Shown here piece by piece: positions 55,243 to 64,000 of a DNA stretch of 64,000 bases. This DNA is from Ereboglobus luteus. Lineage in GTDB: Bacteria > Verrucomicrobiota > Verrucomicrobiia > Opitutales > Opitutaceae. The DNA is taken from the NCBI RefSeq assembly GCF_003096195.1, contig NZ_CP023004.1, forward strand, positions 2,212,501-2,276,500, read 5' to 3'. A model generated the notes under the pieces. It had not been told where the DNA came from, searched no databases, and saw only the letters and a list, made by a program, of their open reading frames with translations. The first letter of the stretch is position 1. The number at the start of each line of letters is the position of its first letter. The position numbers and the translations under genes are program-made.

Positions 55243-56394
55243 ATGAAAAACAAACTCATCGCCCAATTCCAAACCGTCTTCGACCGCAGCCCCGAATTTG
55301 TCACCCGTGCCCCGGGACGCATCGAATTTATCGGCAACCACACCGACTACAACGGCGGCACCGTGCTGGGCGCGTCGGTGGATCGTAATATCTGGGTCGC
55401 CATCGCGAGGCGCGATGACGGGCAGCGCCGTTTTTTCAGCGCGCATGGCGGCGAAATCGTCACCATGCCCTCCGGCATTCCGCAAAAGCAGGACGGTTCC
55501 AACAAATGGACCAACTATGCGCTCGGCGTGATTGCCGCGTTTCCGCATTTCGGCCTGAGCATTCCCGAGGGGTTTGACTATTATGACATGTCGGACCTGC
55601 CCGCGGGCGCCGGCATGAGCAGCAGCGCGGCAATTGAGCTGGCGTCAGTGCTCGCGTTTCTCGAAATCACGGGCCAGGCGGGCAAGGTTGACCGCGAGAC
55701 AATCGTGAAAATCGGCAAGCATGCGGAAAACGAATTCGTGGGCATGCCGTGCGGTATTCTCGACCAGGGCGTGTCGGGCTTCGGCAAAAAAGACCACCTT
55801 GTGTTCATCGATTGCCGCGGGCCGAAATTTGACACGGTGCCGATTCCCTCCGGCGCGCATTTCTGGATTTTCAACACGCACAAAAAACACGCGCTCGTGG
55901 ACGGCTTCTACGCGGCGCGCAATCGCGAGTGCATGGAAGCCGCCAAGGCGCTCGGCGTGTCCCTGCTCGCGGACGCAGGCACCGCGATGCTCGACAAGGC
56001 CGCCGCTGACGGAACGCTGGCGGGCGATGCGCTCAAGCGCGCGCGCCACGTGGTCGAGGAAATCGCCCGCGTGGACGAGACAAAAACGCTGCTCGCCAAG
56101 GGCGACCTGGCCGCGGTGGGCTCGCTGCTCACCGCCTCGCATCGCAGCTCGCAGAATTTGTTTGAGAACAGCGCGGAGGAACTCGACACGCTAGTCGATC
56201 TGCTCACGGCCACGCCTCGCGTTTACGGCGCGCGCTTGACCGGCGGCGGGTTTGGCGGCGCGGTGATGGCGATGACCGACGCGCAGTTCGGCGAGGCGCA
56301 GGCCGCGCAGGTTGCCGCCGCCTACGAACAAAAATACGGCGCAAAACCCGAGGTGATCCACTGCCAGACCGGTGACGGCGCGGCGGTGATGTGA
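55243..56394 (+). CDS. galK: galactokinase
   Basis: 383 residues, GHMP kinase family. GalK signature GRIEFIGNHTDYNGG at about 25-39 (usual form GRVNLIGEHTDYN; Asn replaces the usual Glu before His), the ATP loop LPAGAGMSSSAA and C-terminal GARLTGGGFGGAVMA. It phosphorylates galactose in the Leloir pathway and may use galactose released by the alpha-galactosidase at 2.7 kb. Followed by an intrinsic terminator at 56468. Upstream, 55144-55242 is a short promoter region next to tRNA-Ser. Confidence 0.94.
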   Translation: MKNKLIAQFQTVFDRSPEFVTRAPGRIEFIGNHTDYNGGTVLGASVDRNIWVAIARRDDGQRRFFSAHGGEIVTMPSGIPQKQDGSNKWTNYALGVIAAFPHFGLSIPEGFDYYDMSDLPAGAGMSSSAAIELASVLAFLEITGQAGKVDRETIVKIGKHAENEFVGMPCGILDQGVSGFGKKDHLVFIDCRGPKFDTVPIPSGAHFWIFNTHKKHALVDGFYAARNRECMEAAKALGVSLLADAGTAMLDKAAADGTLAGDALKRARHVVEEIARVDETKTLLAKGDLAAVGSLLTASHRSSQNLFENSAEELDTLVDLLTATPRVYGARLTGGGFGGAVMAMTDAQFGEAQAAQVAAAYEQKYGAKPEVIHCQTGDGAAVM

Positions 56395-56467
56395 TAAGCG
56401 CGCGAGTCAGCGGCGGCTTCCAGTCGCCGGACTCGGCAAAGTCGCGCATCGTTTAAAAACAAAAACT

Positions 56468-56497
56468 CGGGACGTGAAAAACGCGTCCCGTTTTTTT
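56468..56497 (+). terminator. rho-independent terminator after galK
   Basis: CGGGACG (56468-56474) and CGTCCCG (56484-56490) form a stem with a 9-base loop, followed by seven T (56491-56497). Confidence 0.85.
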
Positions 56498-56590
56498 CGC
56501 GCGTTTGTTTGAGCGCATTATTTTGTCCGCAAACGCGACTCGGCCTTGATTGCCGCGATTTCATGCGCGAAGCTGGGAGCACCTTTTCAA

Positions 56591-57198
56591 ATGAAACTCA
56601 ACATACCCGAGGGCGATTTCGCCGGATACATCTTCGATCTCGATGGCACGCTTGCCGACACGATGCCGCTGCACTACCGCGCGTGGAACGCCGCCTTGCA
56701 CAAGTTCGGCATGAAGGCGGATGAGAACATCGACCCCGACTTGTTCTACTCGCTCGGTGGCGTGCACTCGCACGGGGTCTCCGCCGTCTTCGGCAAGCGC
56801 TACGGCCTCACGCTCGACCACGACGAGATCATGCACGTCAAGGAGGCCATTTTTATGGAGCTGCTCCCCGAGGCCGGCCGCATCGCTCCCGTCGCCGATT
56901 TCGCGGAGCGCGTCGCAAAAACGCATCCCGTCGCCATCGCCACGGGCGGCCTGCGCGAATTCGCGATTCCCATCCTCAAGGCCGCGAAGCTCGACCACAT
57001 TTTCAAAATCGTGGTGACGCCCGCCGACGTGCCCCGGGCCGCGGCAAACCGGCGCCCGACATGTATCTGCTCGCCGCAAAACTCTGCAACGTGGACCCTG
57101 AAAAATGCCTCGCCTTCGAGGACGCCACGCCCGGTCTCCAAGCCGCCGTCGCCGCCGGAATGCAAGTCGTGCACGTGCCAAGCCGCCCAGCAGCCTAG
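56591..57198 (+). pseudogene. HAD-family phosphatase (beta-phosphoglucomutase/fructose-1-phosphatase-like), frameshifted
   Basis: From ATG 56591: IFDLDGTLADTMPLHYRAW holds the DxDGT nucleophile motif; VAIATGGLREFAIPIL gives motif II-like Thr. Near 57030-57040 (GCCCCGGGCC) the frame must change by one missing base to continue as GRGKPAPDMYLLAAK (motif III Lys) and LAFEDATPGLQAAVAAGM (motif IV), ending at the TAG 57196-57198. Intact relatives are about 200-residue sugar-phosphatases/phosphomutases. As it stands the reading frame ends with an unrelated Pro/Arg-rich tail. Sequencing deletion or genuine loss. Confidence 0.8.
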
Positions 57199-57216
57199 GC
57201 GTTAATCGATTTCGCG

Positions 57217-57247
57217 AAAAAAGCCGTCCTGTGCGGACGGCTTTTTT
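57217..57247. terminator. bidirectional terminator between HAD gene and hisB
   Basis: AAAAAA-GCCGTCC-TGTGC-GGACGGC-TTTTTT: a perfect 7-bp stem flanked by A6 and T6, suited to end both converging transcripts. Confidence 0.92.
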
Positions 57248-57251
57248 GTGA

Positions 57252-57848
57252 TTACAGCTTGCCTTTGGTGCTTGGCAGCTGGCCTGCCGCGCGCGGGTCG
57301 TATTGCGTCGCGGCGTCGAGCGCGCGGGCGAGTCCCTTGAAGACGGCCTCGGCGACGTGGTGCGGTTCCTCGCCGTATTCGAGCTTCACGTGCAGGTTGC
57401 ACGCGAGCGCGTTGCTGAAGGCGCGGCAGAATTCCTTCACTAGGATGATGTTGAAATCGCGCACAAACATCGTCGGCGCGTTCGCCTCGTAAACAAGGTG
57501 CGCGCGGCCGCCGAGATCGACGACGACGCGGGCGAGCGACTCGTCCATCGGGAGCAGGAAAAATCCGTAGCGGCGGATGCCGAGCTTGTCGCCAAGCGCG
57601 GCGCGAAACGCCTCGCCCAAAACAATGCCGACATCCTCGACGGTGTGGTGGTAATCCACGGCGACGTCGCCCTTGCAGGTGACCTCGAGGTCGAAGAGGC
57701 CGTGCTTGGCGAAGAGCGTGAGCATGTGATCGAAGAACGGCACGCCGGTGTCGATTTTCGAGCGGCCGGAGCCGTCGATTTCGAGCGTGAGGTTGATGTC
57801 GGTTTCCGCGGTTTTGCGCGCGATTTTTGCTATGCGTTTTTGATCCAT
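57252..57848 (-). CDS. hisB: imidazoleglycerol-phosphate dehydratase
   Basis: 198 residues, monofunctional form without the phosphatase domain. Metal-binding motifs: [23 protein letters not shown] and [13 protein letters not shown], all intact. It dehydrates imidazoleglycerol phosphate to imidazole acetol phosphate in histidine synthesis. Its start overlaps the 3' end of hisC by 19 bases, so both are expressed together, the product going straight to HisC. Confidence 0.96.
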   Translation of the reverse strand: MDQKRIAKIARKTAETDINLTLEIDGSGRSKIDTGVPFFDHMLTLFAKHGLFDLEVTCKGDVAVDYHHTVEDVGIVLGEAFRAALGDKLGIRRYGFFLLPMDESLARVVVDLGGRAHLVYEANAPTMFVRDFNIILVKEFCRAFSNALACNLHVKLEYGEEPHHVAEAVFKGLARALDAATQYDPRAAGQLPSTKGKL

Positions 57849-58948
57849 GCTTGGAGGGTGTTGTCGAGTGCGACCATTTCGGTGTCAGTGCCGACACTGA
57901 TGCGCAGGAAGGGCGCGGTCAAGGGATGTGAGGGAAAATATCGCACGAGCACCTTGTGCGCGCGGAGCCAATCGTAGGCGGATTGCGCGACCGCCGCGCC
58001 GCTTTCGCCGCGCGCGTTTTTCGGCTCGACGAAAATGAAGTTGGTCTGCGAGGGATAGGAAAACCAGCCGCGCGCGGTCCATTCCTTTTGCCAGTGGTCG
58101 CGCGTGGTTTTTATTTTTTCGATGATGCCGGCGTAATAGTCGCCGTCTTCGAGCGCGGCGATGGCGGCGGCTTGCGAGAGGCGCGAGGTGTTGTAGCTGT
58201 CGCGCACGCGGTCGAGCACGCTGATGACTTCGGGATGCGCGAGCGCGTAGCCGATGCGGATGCCCGCGAGCGCATGGGCTTTTGAAAGCGTGCGCACGAT
58301 GACGAGGTTCGGGTGGCGCGCGAGGAGCGGCACGGCGTTTTCGTTTGCGAAGGGCGCGTAGGCTTCGTCAACGACGAGCAGCCCGCGGTAGCCGGCGAGG
58401 ATGCGTTCGATTTCGGCGTTTGCGAAGCCGACGCCGGTGGGCGCGTTGGGCGAGGTGAGGAAGAGGATGGGCGCGGTGGAGGCGGCGAGCGTCTCGACGG
58501 GCAGGCGCATGTCGCGCTCGAACGGGATTGTTTCGCAGCGGCCGTTTTCGATGGCGACGAGCACGGGGTAAAGCGAGTAGCTGGGCACGGTGTGCGCGAG
58601 CGGCGCGCCGGCGGAGCAATAGGCGCGCACGAGGAGATTGAGGATGTCGTCGGAGCCGTTGCCGACGCAGACGCCGGCGGCGGTGAGCGAGGGGCATTGC
58701 GGGGCGTGGTGCGCGGCGATGGTTTCGCGAAGCGCGGCGCTTGTCGGATTCGGGTAGAGCCGGAGGTTCGAGCCGGATTTGTCCGCGCCGAGTTCGCGGA
58801 TGATCGCCCCGGCGACGCGCGGGCTTGGCGGGTGGGGGCATTCGTTTGTGTTCAGCTTGATCCAGCCGGATTCGGTCGGCTGGAGTCCGGGCGTGTAGGC
58901 GTGGAGTTTTGCGATGTGCGGGAGCGGTTGTGGGAGCGTGTTGGACAT
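57830..58948 (-). CDS. hisC: histidinol-phosphate aminotransferase
   Basis: 372 residues from the ATG at 58948 ([16 protein letters not shown]); an upstream in-frame ATG at 58993 would overlap the divergent hemL region. Class I/II PLP aminotransferase with [48 protein letters not shown] and the PLP-lysine region [16 protein letters not shown]. It aminates imidazole acetol phosphate using glutamate. It overlaps hisB by 19 bases and is divergent from hemL with about 100 bases between starts. Confidence 0.95.
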   Translation of the reverse strand: MSNTLPQPLPHIAKLHAYTPGLQPTESGWIKLNTNECPHPPSPRVAGAIIRELGADKSGSNLRLYPNPTSAALRETIAAHHAPQCPSLTAAGVCVGNGSDDILNLLVRAYCSAGAPLAHTVPSYSLYPVLVAIENGRCETIPFERDMRLPVETLAASTAPILFLTSPNAPTGVGFANAEIERILAGYRGLLVVDEAYAPFANENAVPLLARHPNLVIVRTLSKAHALAGIRIGYALAHPEVISVLDRVRDSYNTSRLSQAAAIAALEDGDYYAGIIEKIKTTRDHWQKEWTARGWFSYPSQTNFIFVEPKNARGESGAAVAQSAYDWLRAHKVLVRYFPSHPLTAPFLRISVGTDTEMVALDNTLQAWIKNA

Positions 58949-59052
58949 GACGCGGAAAAACGAAAGCACGAGAAATGCAAAAATCGCGGGCATTGGCGAG
59001 GGCGGAGCGCAAGGAATTGCAAACGGGCGCGCGATGCGTTTCGGTTGCGCGC

Positions 59053-60357
59053 ATGTCGAACCAGTCTTTTCAGGGCGGCCAGTCCTCCGATCAACTTTTC
59101 GCGCGCGCGCGCCGGCTTATTCCCGGCGGCGTCAATTCGCCCGTGCGCGCGTTTCGTTCGGTGGGCGGCTCGCCGTTTTTCGTGGAGTCGGCGCGCGGCG
59201 CGACGCTCACGACGGCGGACGGGCGCGAGCTGATCGACTTCGTCTGCACGTGGGGGCCGGCGATTCACGGGCACAACCATCCCGCGATTCGCGGCGCGGT
59301 GGCGGCGGCGCTGGAGCGCGGCACTTCGTTTGGCACGCCCAATCCCGCCGAGGTGGAGATGGCGGAGTTGATTACGCAATTTTTTCCGTCGGTAAAAAAA
59401 GTCCGCATGTGCAACAGCGGCACCGAGGCCACGATGACGGCGATCCGCCTCGCGCGCGGTTTCACGGGGCGCGACAAGATCATCAAGTTTGCCGGTTGTT
59501 ATCACGGGCACTCGGACTCGCTTCTCATCAAGGCCGGCTCCGGCGCGCTCACGCACGGCAATCCCGACAGCGCGGGCGTGCCGGCGTCGTTTGCGCGCGA
59601 AACAATCGTGCTCCCCTACAACGACACCGCCGCGCTCGACGCGGCGTTTGCGGCGAATCCGGGCGAAATCGCGGGCGTCATCGTCGAGCCGTATTGCGGC
59701 AATGTCGGTTTCATCATGCCGGATGCGGGCTACCTCGAGCATCTGCGCGACATCACGGCGCGGCATGGCGCAGTGCTCATTTTTGACGAGGTGATGACCG
59801 GTTTTCGCCTTGCGCGCGGCGGCGTGCAGGAGCTCGAAAACATTGTGCCCGACTTGACCACGCTTGGGAAAATCATCGGCGGCGGTTTGCCCGTTGGCGC
59901 GATCGGCGGGCGCGCCGACATCATGGATTATCTCGCGCCCGAGGGGCCGGTTTACCAGGCGGGCACGCTCAGCGGGAATCCGCTGGCGATGGCGGCGGGC
60001 ATCGCGGCGCTGAAATTGCTGGACGGGGAACCGGGTGTTTACGCGCGGCTCGACGCGCTCGGCCGCCAGTTGCGCGACGCGCTTCTCGACGCCGCGAAAC
60101 AGAAGGGCCTCGCGCTGCAAGTGCCGCAGCGCGGCTCGATGTTCAGCGCGTTTTTTAACGACGCGCCGGTGCGCGATTACGCGACCGCGACCAAGTCCGA
60201 CGCGAAACTTTACGCGCGCTTTTTTCACGCGTGTCTCGACGGCGGCGTTTATCTCGCACCGAGCGCGTATGAGGCGGCGTTCCTGAGCACGGCGCACGAG
60301 GGCGGCGCGATCGCGCGCGCGTGCGAGGTGATGACGAAGGCGCTCATTTCATTGTAA
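59053..60357 (+). CDS. hemL: glutamate-1-semialdehyde 2,1-aminomutase
   Basis: 434 residues from the ATG at 59053 ([10 protein letters not shown]). Typical blocks: [72 protein letters not shown], the PLP Lys in [17 protein letters not shown], and [16 protein letters not shown]. It makes 5-aminolevulinate in the C5 haem pathway. It is followed 48 bases later by the SRP RNA gene. Confidence 0.96.
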   Translation: MSNQSFQGGQSSDQLFARARRLIPGGVNSPVRAFRSVGGSPFFVESARGATLTTADGRELIDFVCTWGPAIHGHNHPAIRGAVAAALERGTSFGTPNPAEVEMAELITQFFPSVKKVRMCNSGTEATMTAIRLARGFTGRDKIIKFAGCYHGHSDSLLIKAGSGALTHGNPDSAGVPASFARETIVLPYNDTAALDAAFAANPGEIAGVIVEPYCGNVGFIMPDAGYLEHLRDITARHGAVLIFDEVMTGFRLARGGVQELENIVPDLTTLGKIIGGGLPVGAIGGRADIMDYLAPEGPVYQAGTLSGNPLAMAAGIAALKLLDGEPGVYARLDALGRQLRDALLDAAKQKGLALQVPQRGSMFSAFFNDAPVRDYATATKSDAKLYARFFHACLDGGVYLAPSAYEAAFLSTAHEGGAIARACEVMTKALISL

Positions 60358-60405
60358 CGAGAAATAAATGTTGAAAGCCGCCGCGCACCGCGCACTGTTC
60401 GCGTC

Positions 60406-60501
60406 GGCCAGGTGCCATGCATGGGCAGGCGCGTGAACTCCGCCAGGACCGGAAGGTAGCAACGGCAACGACGTTCTCCCAGTGCCGTGGAGTGCCTGGC
60501 C
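60406..60501 (+). ncRNA. ffs: small bacterial SRP RNA (4.5S)
   Basis: A 96-base helix with GGCCAGGTGCC at the 5' end pairing with the AGTGCCTGGCC 3' end, and the conserved SRP domain IV near 60441-60466 (CGCCAGGACCGGAAGG, then AGCAACGG). It binds Ffh to form the signal recognition particle. A T8 run at 60504-60511 acts as the terminator. Confidence 0.94.
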
Positions 60502-60513
60502 ACTTTTTTTTGC
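60502..60513 (+). terminator. T-run terminator after ffs
   Basis: The GC-rich closing helix of the SRP RNA is followed by ACTTTTTTTTGC; the RNA's own stem with these eight T residues is enough for intrinsic termination. Confidence 0.75.
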
Positions 60514-61639
60514 CCTCGCCAGTGTAAACTTTTCCTCTATCCGCCAAAGCGTGCCCGATAAGCGCGAAGTTTGGAAAACCATGCAGGTCTGGTATGTCTC
60601 ATTCGCACCGTATTCCGTCTTACTTGCGCGACAGGAGTATTCGTTTCTCATGGGAGCAATCCTCATCAACAACAAACCCTCTCGCACCTCTGACATCGCA
60701 AAATACCACGCCGTTAAGTTCAATGGCCACCGCTGGGGCTGGATCCTAGATCGCCCCTGCCATCGAAATAGCCACTGAGGAAAAGGCCACCTCCTCAAAG
60801 AAATCCCGTTCGCAAGTCATCCGCGAACGCTTTGGTTAACTTGGAGCGAATCACCAACGAGGAAAACGACATGCAATCCCTCGATTGCTCGATCCGACAG
60901 TCACGCTTTCCGGAGCAACTAATACAACAATTATCCTCAAAAACATGATATAGTGCGCTTTTTACTTCTGATAATATCGGCAGTGTTTTTTATTTGTAGA
61001 AAGACTGTTGCTCTATTGATATTCAATCGTTTGAGCTATTTTTAGAATTGATTCCTTGGCACCGTTTGTGATAGCTACCCCATTTAGTTCTGCTCCACTG
61101 TGTCCGATAAAGCGTAACTCATCAAGAATGCCAAACCAAACGTAAAAATGCGTCTGCTTGGACAATAATGCGGTGACTGTGGCTTAATTCCAATTGACAG
61201 GGACTTTATAAACTACGCCATGTCGCCGGAAACCTCTTCTGCTGCATCAAAATATACTGCCTTGTCGCACCATCTGCTGTCACAACTCGCCGAAGCCTTC
61301 CTTCGCTTAACAACCATCGCGGTAATAGCCAATTGGACTAAATGCGCACCTTGACGACACGTTCTAAAGTTCATTTTACTAGATTTTCTAAATAAACCAC
61401 TCTTGAGAGTCGAAATCTATATTTTGAGATCCCGTAAATATTTATTTTATATACAGTCTTGACACATGAATGAAAACAGTGAGACTCATGTGTGCTTTCA
61501 TTTTGTAGTTTCATTTTTTGCATTCCCTAACGAATGCAAAGTATAGTCCAGCCAAGCATTTTCGATGCTTGATACTGTAGCCAGCTATTGACCATGTATA
61601 AGTATTATTTTCAGCCCTTGTAGCCTCTCCTTATCACCC
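60514..61639. other. AT-rich gene-poor stretch with decayed sequence
   Basis: Apart from the FRG-gene remnant at 60955-61200, I see no gene. 61380-61639 is strongly AT-rich with no clear promoter pair. It follows the ffs terminator and looks like an accumulation site for foreign or decaying DNA between the SRP RNA and tRNA-Arg. Confidence 0.5.
60955..61200 (-). pseudogene. decayed 3' fragment of an FRG-domain gene
   Basis: The minus strand reads GILDELRFIGHSGAELNG, against GILDELCYTGHSGIETNR in the intact FRG protein (22620-23648), then IAQTIEYQ followed by a stop where the intact gene has a one-base different spacing. Nucleotide similarity extends through CTATTGATATTCAATCGTTT versus TTATTGATATTTAATCGTTC. 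No start or N-terminal half is present, so this is a fragment of a related, not identical, gene. Confidence 0.78.
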
Positions 61640-62233
61640 ATGAAATCAATTATCATATGTCTTGTTGTGTTGTTTGTTGCATGCAAAGTATCTGCGAAAA
61701 CAGAGGTGGGCCAAGCTGGTGTCATTGCCAGCCCTAGCCATGTGGCTCCTGCCAACGCCGGCATAGTCACTCCTGTTGCACCTTACTTTCTGGATGCTGA
61801 AACCGTGAACGCATATGGCTGCGTCATCATGCCTCACTATTCAGACACGATCATCTACCGTCTCAACGGCGAAATTTGTGAGGCCGAACAATTCGTTCCT
61901 GTTGGCACTGCGGTTACTGTCACAGCCACACCTGTGGAAGGGTATGAGTTCCCCGAAGATACCGTCACAACATGGACACATACCATTAGATATGTCGGGC
62001 CCAGACCCCCTGTTTTTATTGATGCCAATAATCGCTTCATCGTTATCATCCCCTCTCCGGGAACGGGCCAAGTCACCTATAGCATTAACACCGATGAGGC
62101 TTATGAGGGTGAGTATTATTTTTCCTATGGCGATACTGTAACAGTCACCGTCGAGCCTGCGAATGGCGACTATTTCTCCGCCAACACGGTCACCTCGTGG
62201 ACGCACACTTTCGGAAGCGGCACATCCCCGTGA
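61640..62233 (+). CDS. exported protein with two Ig-like repeats
   Basis: 197 residues with a signal peptide (MKSIIICLVVLFVACKVSA; the Cys may be a lipidation site but the lipobox is imperfect). Two repeats of about 75 residues, each starting with a PxAP/RPPVF motif, a beta-rich centre and TVTVTxxPxxGYxFxxxTVTxWTHT ends, resemble the three repeats in the prophage tail protein (50989-52300). AT-richer than the core genome. Function unknown; perhaps a surface adhesion domain. Confidence 0.65.
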   Translation: MKSIIICLVVLFVACKVSAKTEVGQAGVIASPSHVAPANAGIVTPVAPYFLDAETVNAYGCVIMPHYSDTIIYRLNGEICEAEQFVPVGTAVTVTATPVEGYEFPEDTVTTWTHTIRYVGPRPPVFIDANNRFIVIIPSPGTGQVTYSINTDEAYEGEYYFSYGDTVTVTVEPANGDYFSANTVTSWTHTFGSGTSP

Positions 62234-63124
62234 TACTACTCCGCCGAGCATTCCTACGGCGCATTCTATATTCAATAGGGGAAGCACTGTGTCAAGAACA
62301 CTTCCCCGACAACATTAGCGGAAATTCTTTGCAAGGGCGTCGGACAGAAAAACAACACTCGTTAACGCTACAGAAGGTATATCAAGCCCCTTGCGGAGTC
62401 TGACCGTGTTGTTGGCGCACTCGGATTGTCGGCAAGTGTGTGGGGCGGGATATTTTGTGTGGTCGCATGGATGTTGATAAAGTGGTCGTCACGCCAGCAC
62501 GAGATGAGCCCGTCCGCTACACTATTTGGCTACGGCTGTCGGTGTGGTGTTATACCTGTCATACATCGCTGCGGTTGCGATCATGATCGGCTCCATATCC
62601 ATCGATGTCGCACGGTTTATATCCAGCCAATCGGCATGCTGGTAGGCCAAGGCGGATATTGTCGTTGCGTGTCCAGCCTTCGCCACGGTCGGTTGGATCG
62701 CTCTCGTTAGATAGATGCGCGTCAATGCAATCCCGTAGGGCAAAGCATTCCCCGCACAAGCCCTCTCGCTTGCACATCGCTTACCCTCCCACTATACCGA
62801 TGTGCCTCATTCGCAAAAACACTCCCTCCTTTCTTCGCGGTTGCCTTACGCGTGACGGCGGTCATGCCCGCCGAGCTTTCGAAACCCTTGGATTGCATCC
62901 TCAAGGTTGACACCAAGGCCATCGACAAGGAAACATGCACGATCAAGGTTTGTTTTCCCTAGTCTCTGTTGGGGGGGGGGGATGAAAAATTCTTTCACAC
63001 AATGACGGCACATGTGATCCATTCGTCCTCTACGTCAACGTCCTCTACAACCGCAGGATGAAGATTACATCATCGTAGCACGCTCCCCATTGATTAGCAT
63101 TTTTGCTAGCGTTTGGAGAAATGA
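62234..63124. other. gene-poor stretch before tRNA-Arg
   Basis: Short open frames on both strands (e.g. 62522-62743 minus) do not read as recognised proteins and may be fragments of lost mobile-element genes. It contains the G tract described separately. No tRNA, hairpin series or CRISPR-like array is visible. Confidence 0.45.
62971..62981 (+). repeat. 11-base G homopolymer
   Basis: Eleven consecutive G followed by ATGAAAAATTC. A long G tract in front of an ATG can alter promoter spacing or frame by slippage, but the frame after it is short, so a role is unproven; it is also a place where base calls are unreliable. Confidence 0.7.
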
Positions 63125-63157
63125 AAACACCTTAACTGATTGATGGTTAGGGTGTTT
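63125..63157 (-). terminator. hairpin after tRNA-Arg
   Basis: AAACACCTTAAC and GTTAGGGTGTTT form a 12-base stem with one mismatch and an 9-base loop. Read on the minus strand it directly follows tRNA-Arg and is succeeded by TTTTCATTT, a plausible terminator. Confidence 0.6.
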
Positions 63158-63167
63158 CGTTGAAAAG

Positions 63168-63244
63168 TGGCGCAGCCGTAGGGAGTCGAACCCCAAACCT
63201 TCTGATCCGTAGTCAGATGCTCTATCCAATTGAGCTACGGCTGC
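63168..63244 (-). tRNA. tRNA-Arg (ACG)
   Basis: Minus strand from 63244: GCAGCCGTAGCTCAATTGGA (acceptor and D-arm), anticodon stem CTGACTACGGATCAG with anticodon ACG, T-arm TGGGGTTCGACTCCC and acceptor CGGCTGC, discriminator G and encoded CCA at 63170-63168. A34 in this anticodon is normally edited to inosine by TadA. Confidence 0.95.
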
Positions 63245-63351
63245 ATTTGAGGGGAGAAAGAAAGCAGGGATTCTTCGCGGAGTGCAAGCGATATTTTTCA
63301 GGATTGTTAAGGTTGCGCCGCCGTGCATTAAGATTCCCCCTTTCTTTTCCA

Positions 63352-63792
63352 ATGCAGGACATCAAGTTTCACGAAGTCGTTGAGCAGATTTGCAAAGAGG
63401 ACCCGCGCTATGACCGGCGCGCCTACGGATTTGTGCGCATGGGGCTGGACTACACCGTGGGCGAAATCCGCAAAAAAAACGCGGAGAAGGCGGGCAAGGG
63501 CGCGCAGCGCACAAAGCATGTCAAGGGGCCGCAACTGCTTGAGGGACTGCGCGAATACACGCTGAACCAGTTCGGACCGCTTTCAAAAACCGTGCTCAAC
63601 GAATGGGGCGTCACACGCTGCGAGGACTTTGGAGAGATCGTGTTCAACCTGATCGAATACCAGGTTTTCAGCAAAACCCCCGACGACCGGCGCGAGGATT
63701 TCGCGTCAATCTACACCTTTGACGATGCCTTCGAGAAACCGTTCCGTCCCGAAAAAGCGGTGCGCTTCAGCATCATTGAGGATGAAAAGTGA
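63352..63792 (+). CDS. Minf_1886 family protein
   Basis: 146 residues from the ATG at 63352 (MQDIKFHEVVEQICKEDP). The block DPRYDRRAYGFVRMGLDYTV, then LREYTLNQFGPLSKTVLNEWGV and CEDFGEIVFNLIEYQVFSKTP, is a family I associate with Verrucomicrobia and Planctomycetes (named after a Methylacidiphilum protein). Soluble; function unknown. The longer upstream frame runs through tRNA-Arg and is not used. Confidence 0.88.
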   Translation: MQDIKFHEVVEQICKEDPRYDRRAYGFVRMGLDYTVGEIRKKNAEKAGKGAQRTKHVKGPQLLEGLREYTLNQFGPLSKTVLNEWGVTRCEDFGEIVFNLIEYQVFSKTPDDRREDFASIYTFDDAFEKPFRPEKAVRFSIIEDEK

Positions 63793-63980
63793 TAAGATTT
63801 TCGATTTTGGATTCTGGATTTTCGATTGGCGCGCCGTCGCGCGGAACTGGGTTTGACGACAACAATCATGCCCGCGATTTTGCATAACCCAAAGATGACG
63901 CGGATGAACTCGGCTAAATCTCCGCATCTGTGAAAACCTGTTCCATCCGTGGATCGTTCTCTTATTCAAAAATTTCACCA

Positions 63981-64000
63981 ATGTCCAAAACCAGACGTCC
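63981..64000 (+). CDS. possible 5' end of a gene cut by the window edge
   Basis: ATG at 63981 reading MSKTRR up to the right edge. A weak case: only six codons are visible and no clear ribosome-binding site precedes it. The 190 bases between the previous gene and here hold imperfect GATTTTGGATT-type repeats and a GGCGCGCCGTCGCGCG stretch also present in the hairpin at 29489. Confidence 0.25.

Noticed and set aside
62522-62743. 73-codon minus-strand frame in the gene-poor stretch
   Set aside because: No start context, neighbour or motif I recognise; could be a fragment of a lost gene but cannot be supported.
63706-63981. 91-codon minus-strand frame at the right edge
   Set aside because: Antisense to the Minf_1886-family gene and continues through simple repeats (KIQNPKSKIL), so not a gene.

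Overview
The window looks like chromosome of a high-GC, Gram-negative member of the Verrucomicrobiota, most likely Opitutales/Opitutaceae and possibly gut-associated. This is inferred from the mix of genes: a CE15 glucuronoyl esterase, GH36 and GH43-type enzymes, a UroD-like methyltransferase-family protein, sialidase-type propeller proteins, a small Minf_1886-type protein (a family I associate with the PVC group), ExbD, and a small 4.5S-type SRP RNA. No 16S rRNA is present to settle the species.

Layout. 1-10.2 kb: carbohydrate and sugar-phosphate functions (OPA-family antiporter, secreted metallo-beta-lactamase-fold protein, secreted GH36 alpha-galactosidase, UDP-glucuronate decarboxylase, ExbD-like protein, GH43-like enzyme, CE15 esterase, UroD-family protein). 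10.3-21.1 kb: an all-minus-strand island of ten poorly characterised genes, including a paralogous pair, two TPR-like proteins, an LRR-like protein and two DUF4304-type proteins; it resembles clusters of polymorphic-toxin immunity-like genes, but no toxin is visible. 21.4-31.6 kb: YeiH-type exporter, AT-rich FRG-domain gene, HD nucleotidase, frameshifted S1/P1-nuclease-like gene, outer-membrane barrel, LytS/LytTR two-component pair (kinase frameshifted), YrbL-like protein and a two-gene ABC transporter. 31.6-37.4 kb: nadB and a ClC antiporter, with a decayed tandem copy of their junction upstream, then a frameshifted exported protein. 37.0-40.4 kb: ECF sigma factor, VWA protein and a small Cys-containing protein in one operon.

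40.5-49.0 kb: an apparent sialic-acid (or similar sugar-acid) operon of four genes (FG-GAP repeat protein, NanA-type aldolase, sialidase-like propeller, SSS transporter) divergent from a LacI-family regulator, with strong palindromic operator candidates between them, followed by rhamnulokinase. 49.1-50.3 kb: recF carrying an in-frame palindromic repeat insertion. 50.7-55.1 kb: a prophage remnant beside the 3' end of tRNA-Ser, in which an apparent capsid N-terminus is fused to a tail-fibre C-terminus. 55.2-60.5 kb: galK, a frameshifted HAD phosphatase, hisB-hisC, hemL and the SRP RNA. 60.5-63.2 kb: an AT-richer, gene-poor stretch with a decayed FRG-gene fragment, one exported repeat protein and an 11-G tract, ending at tRNA-Arg and a Minf_1886-family gene.

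Five genes, and probably a sixth, are interrupted by what looks like a missing single base, every time in the same direction and mostly next to G/C runs. Systematic sequencing error is a serious alternative to real decay for these. The most novel regions are the 10.5-21.1 kb island, the phage capsid/tail chimera and the palindrome inside recF.
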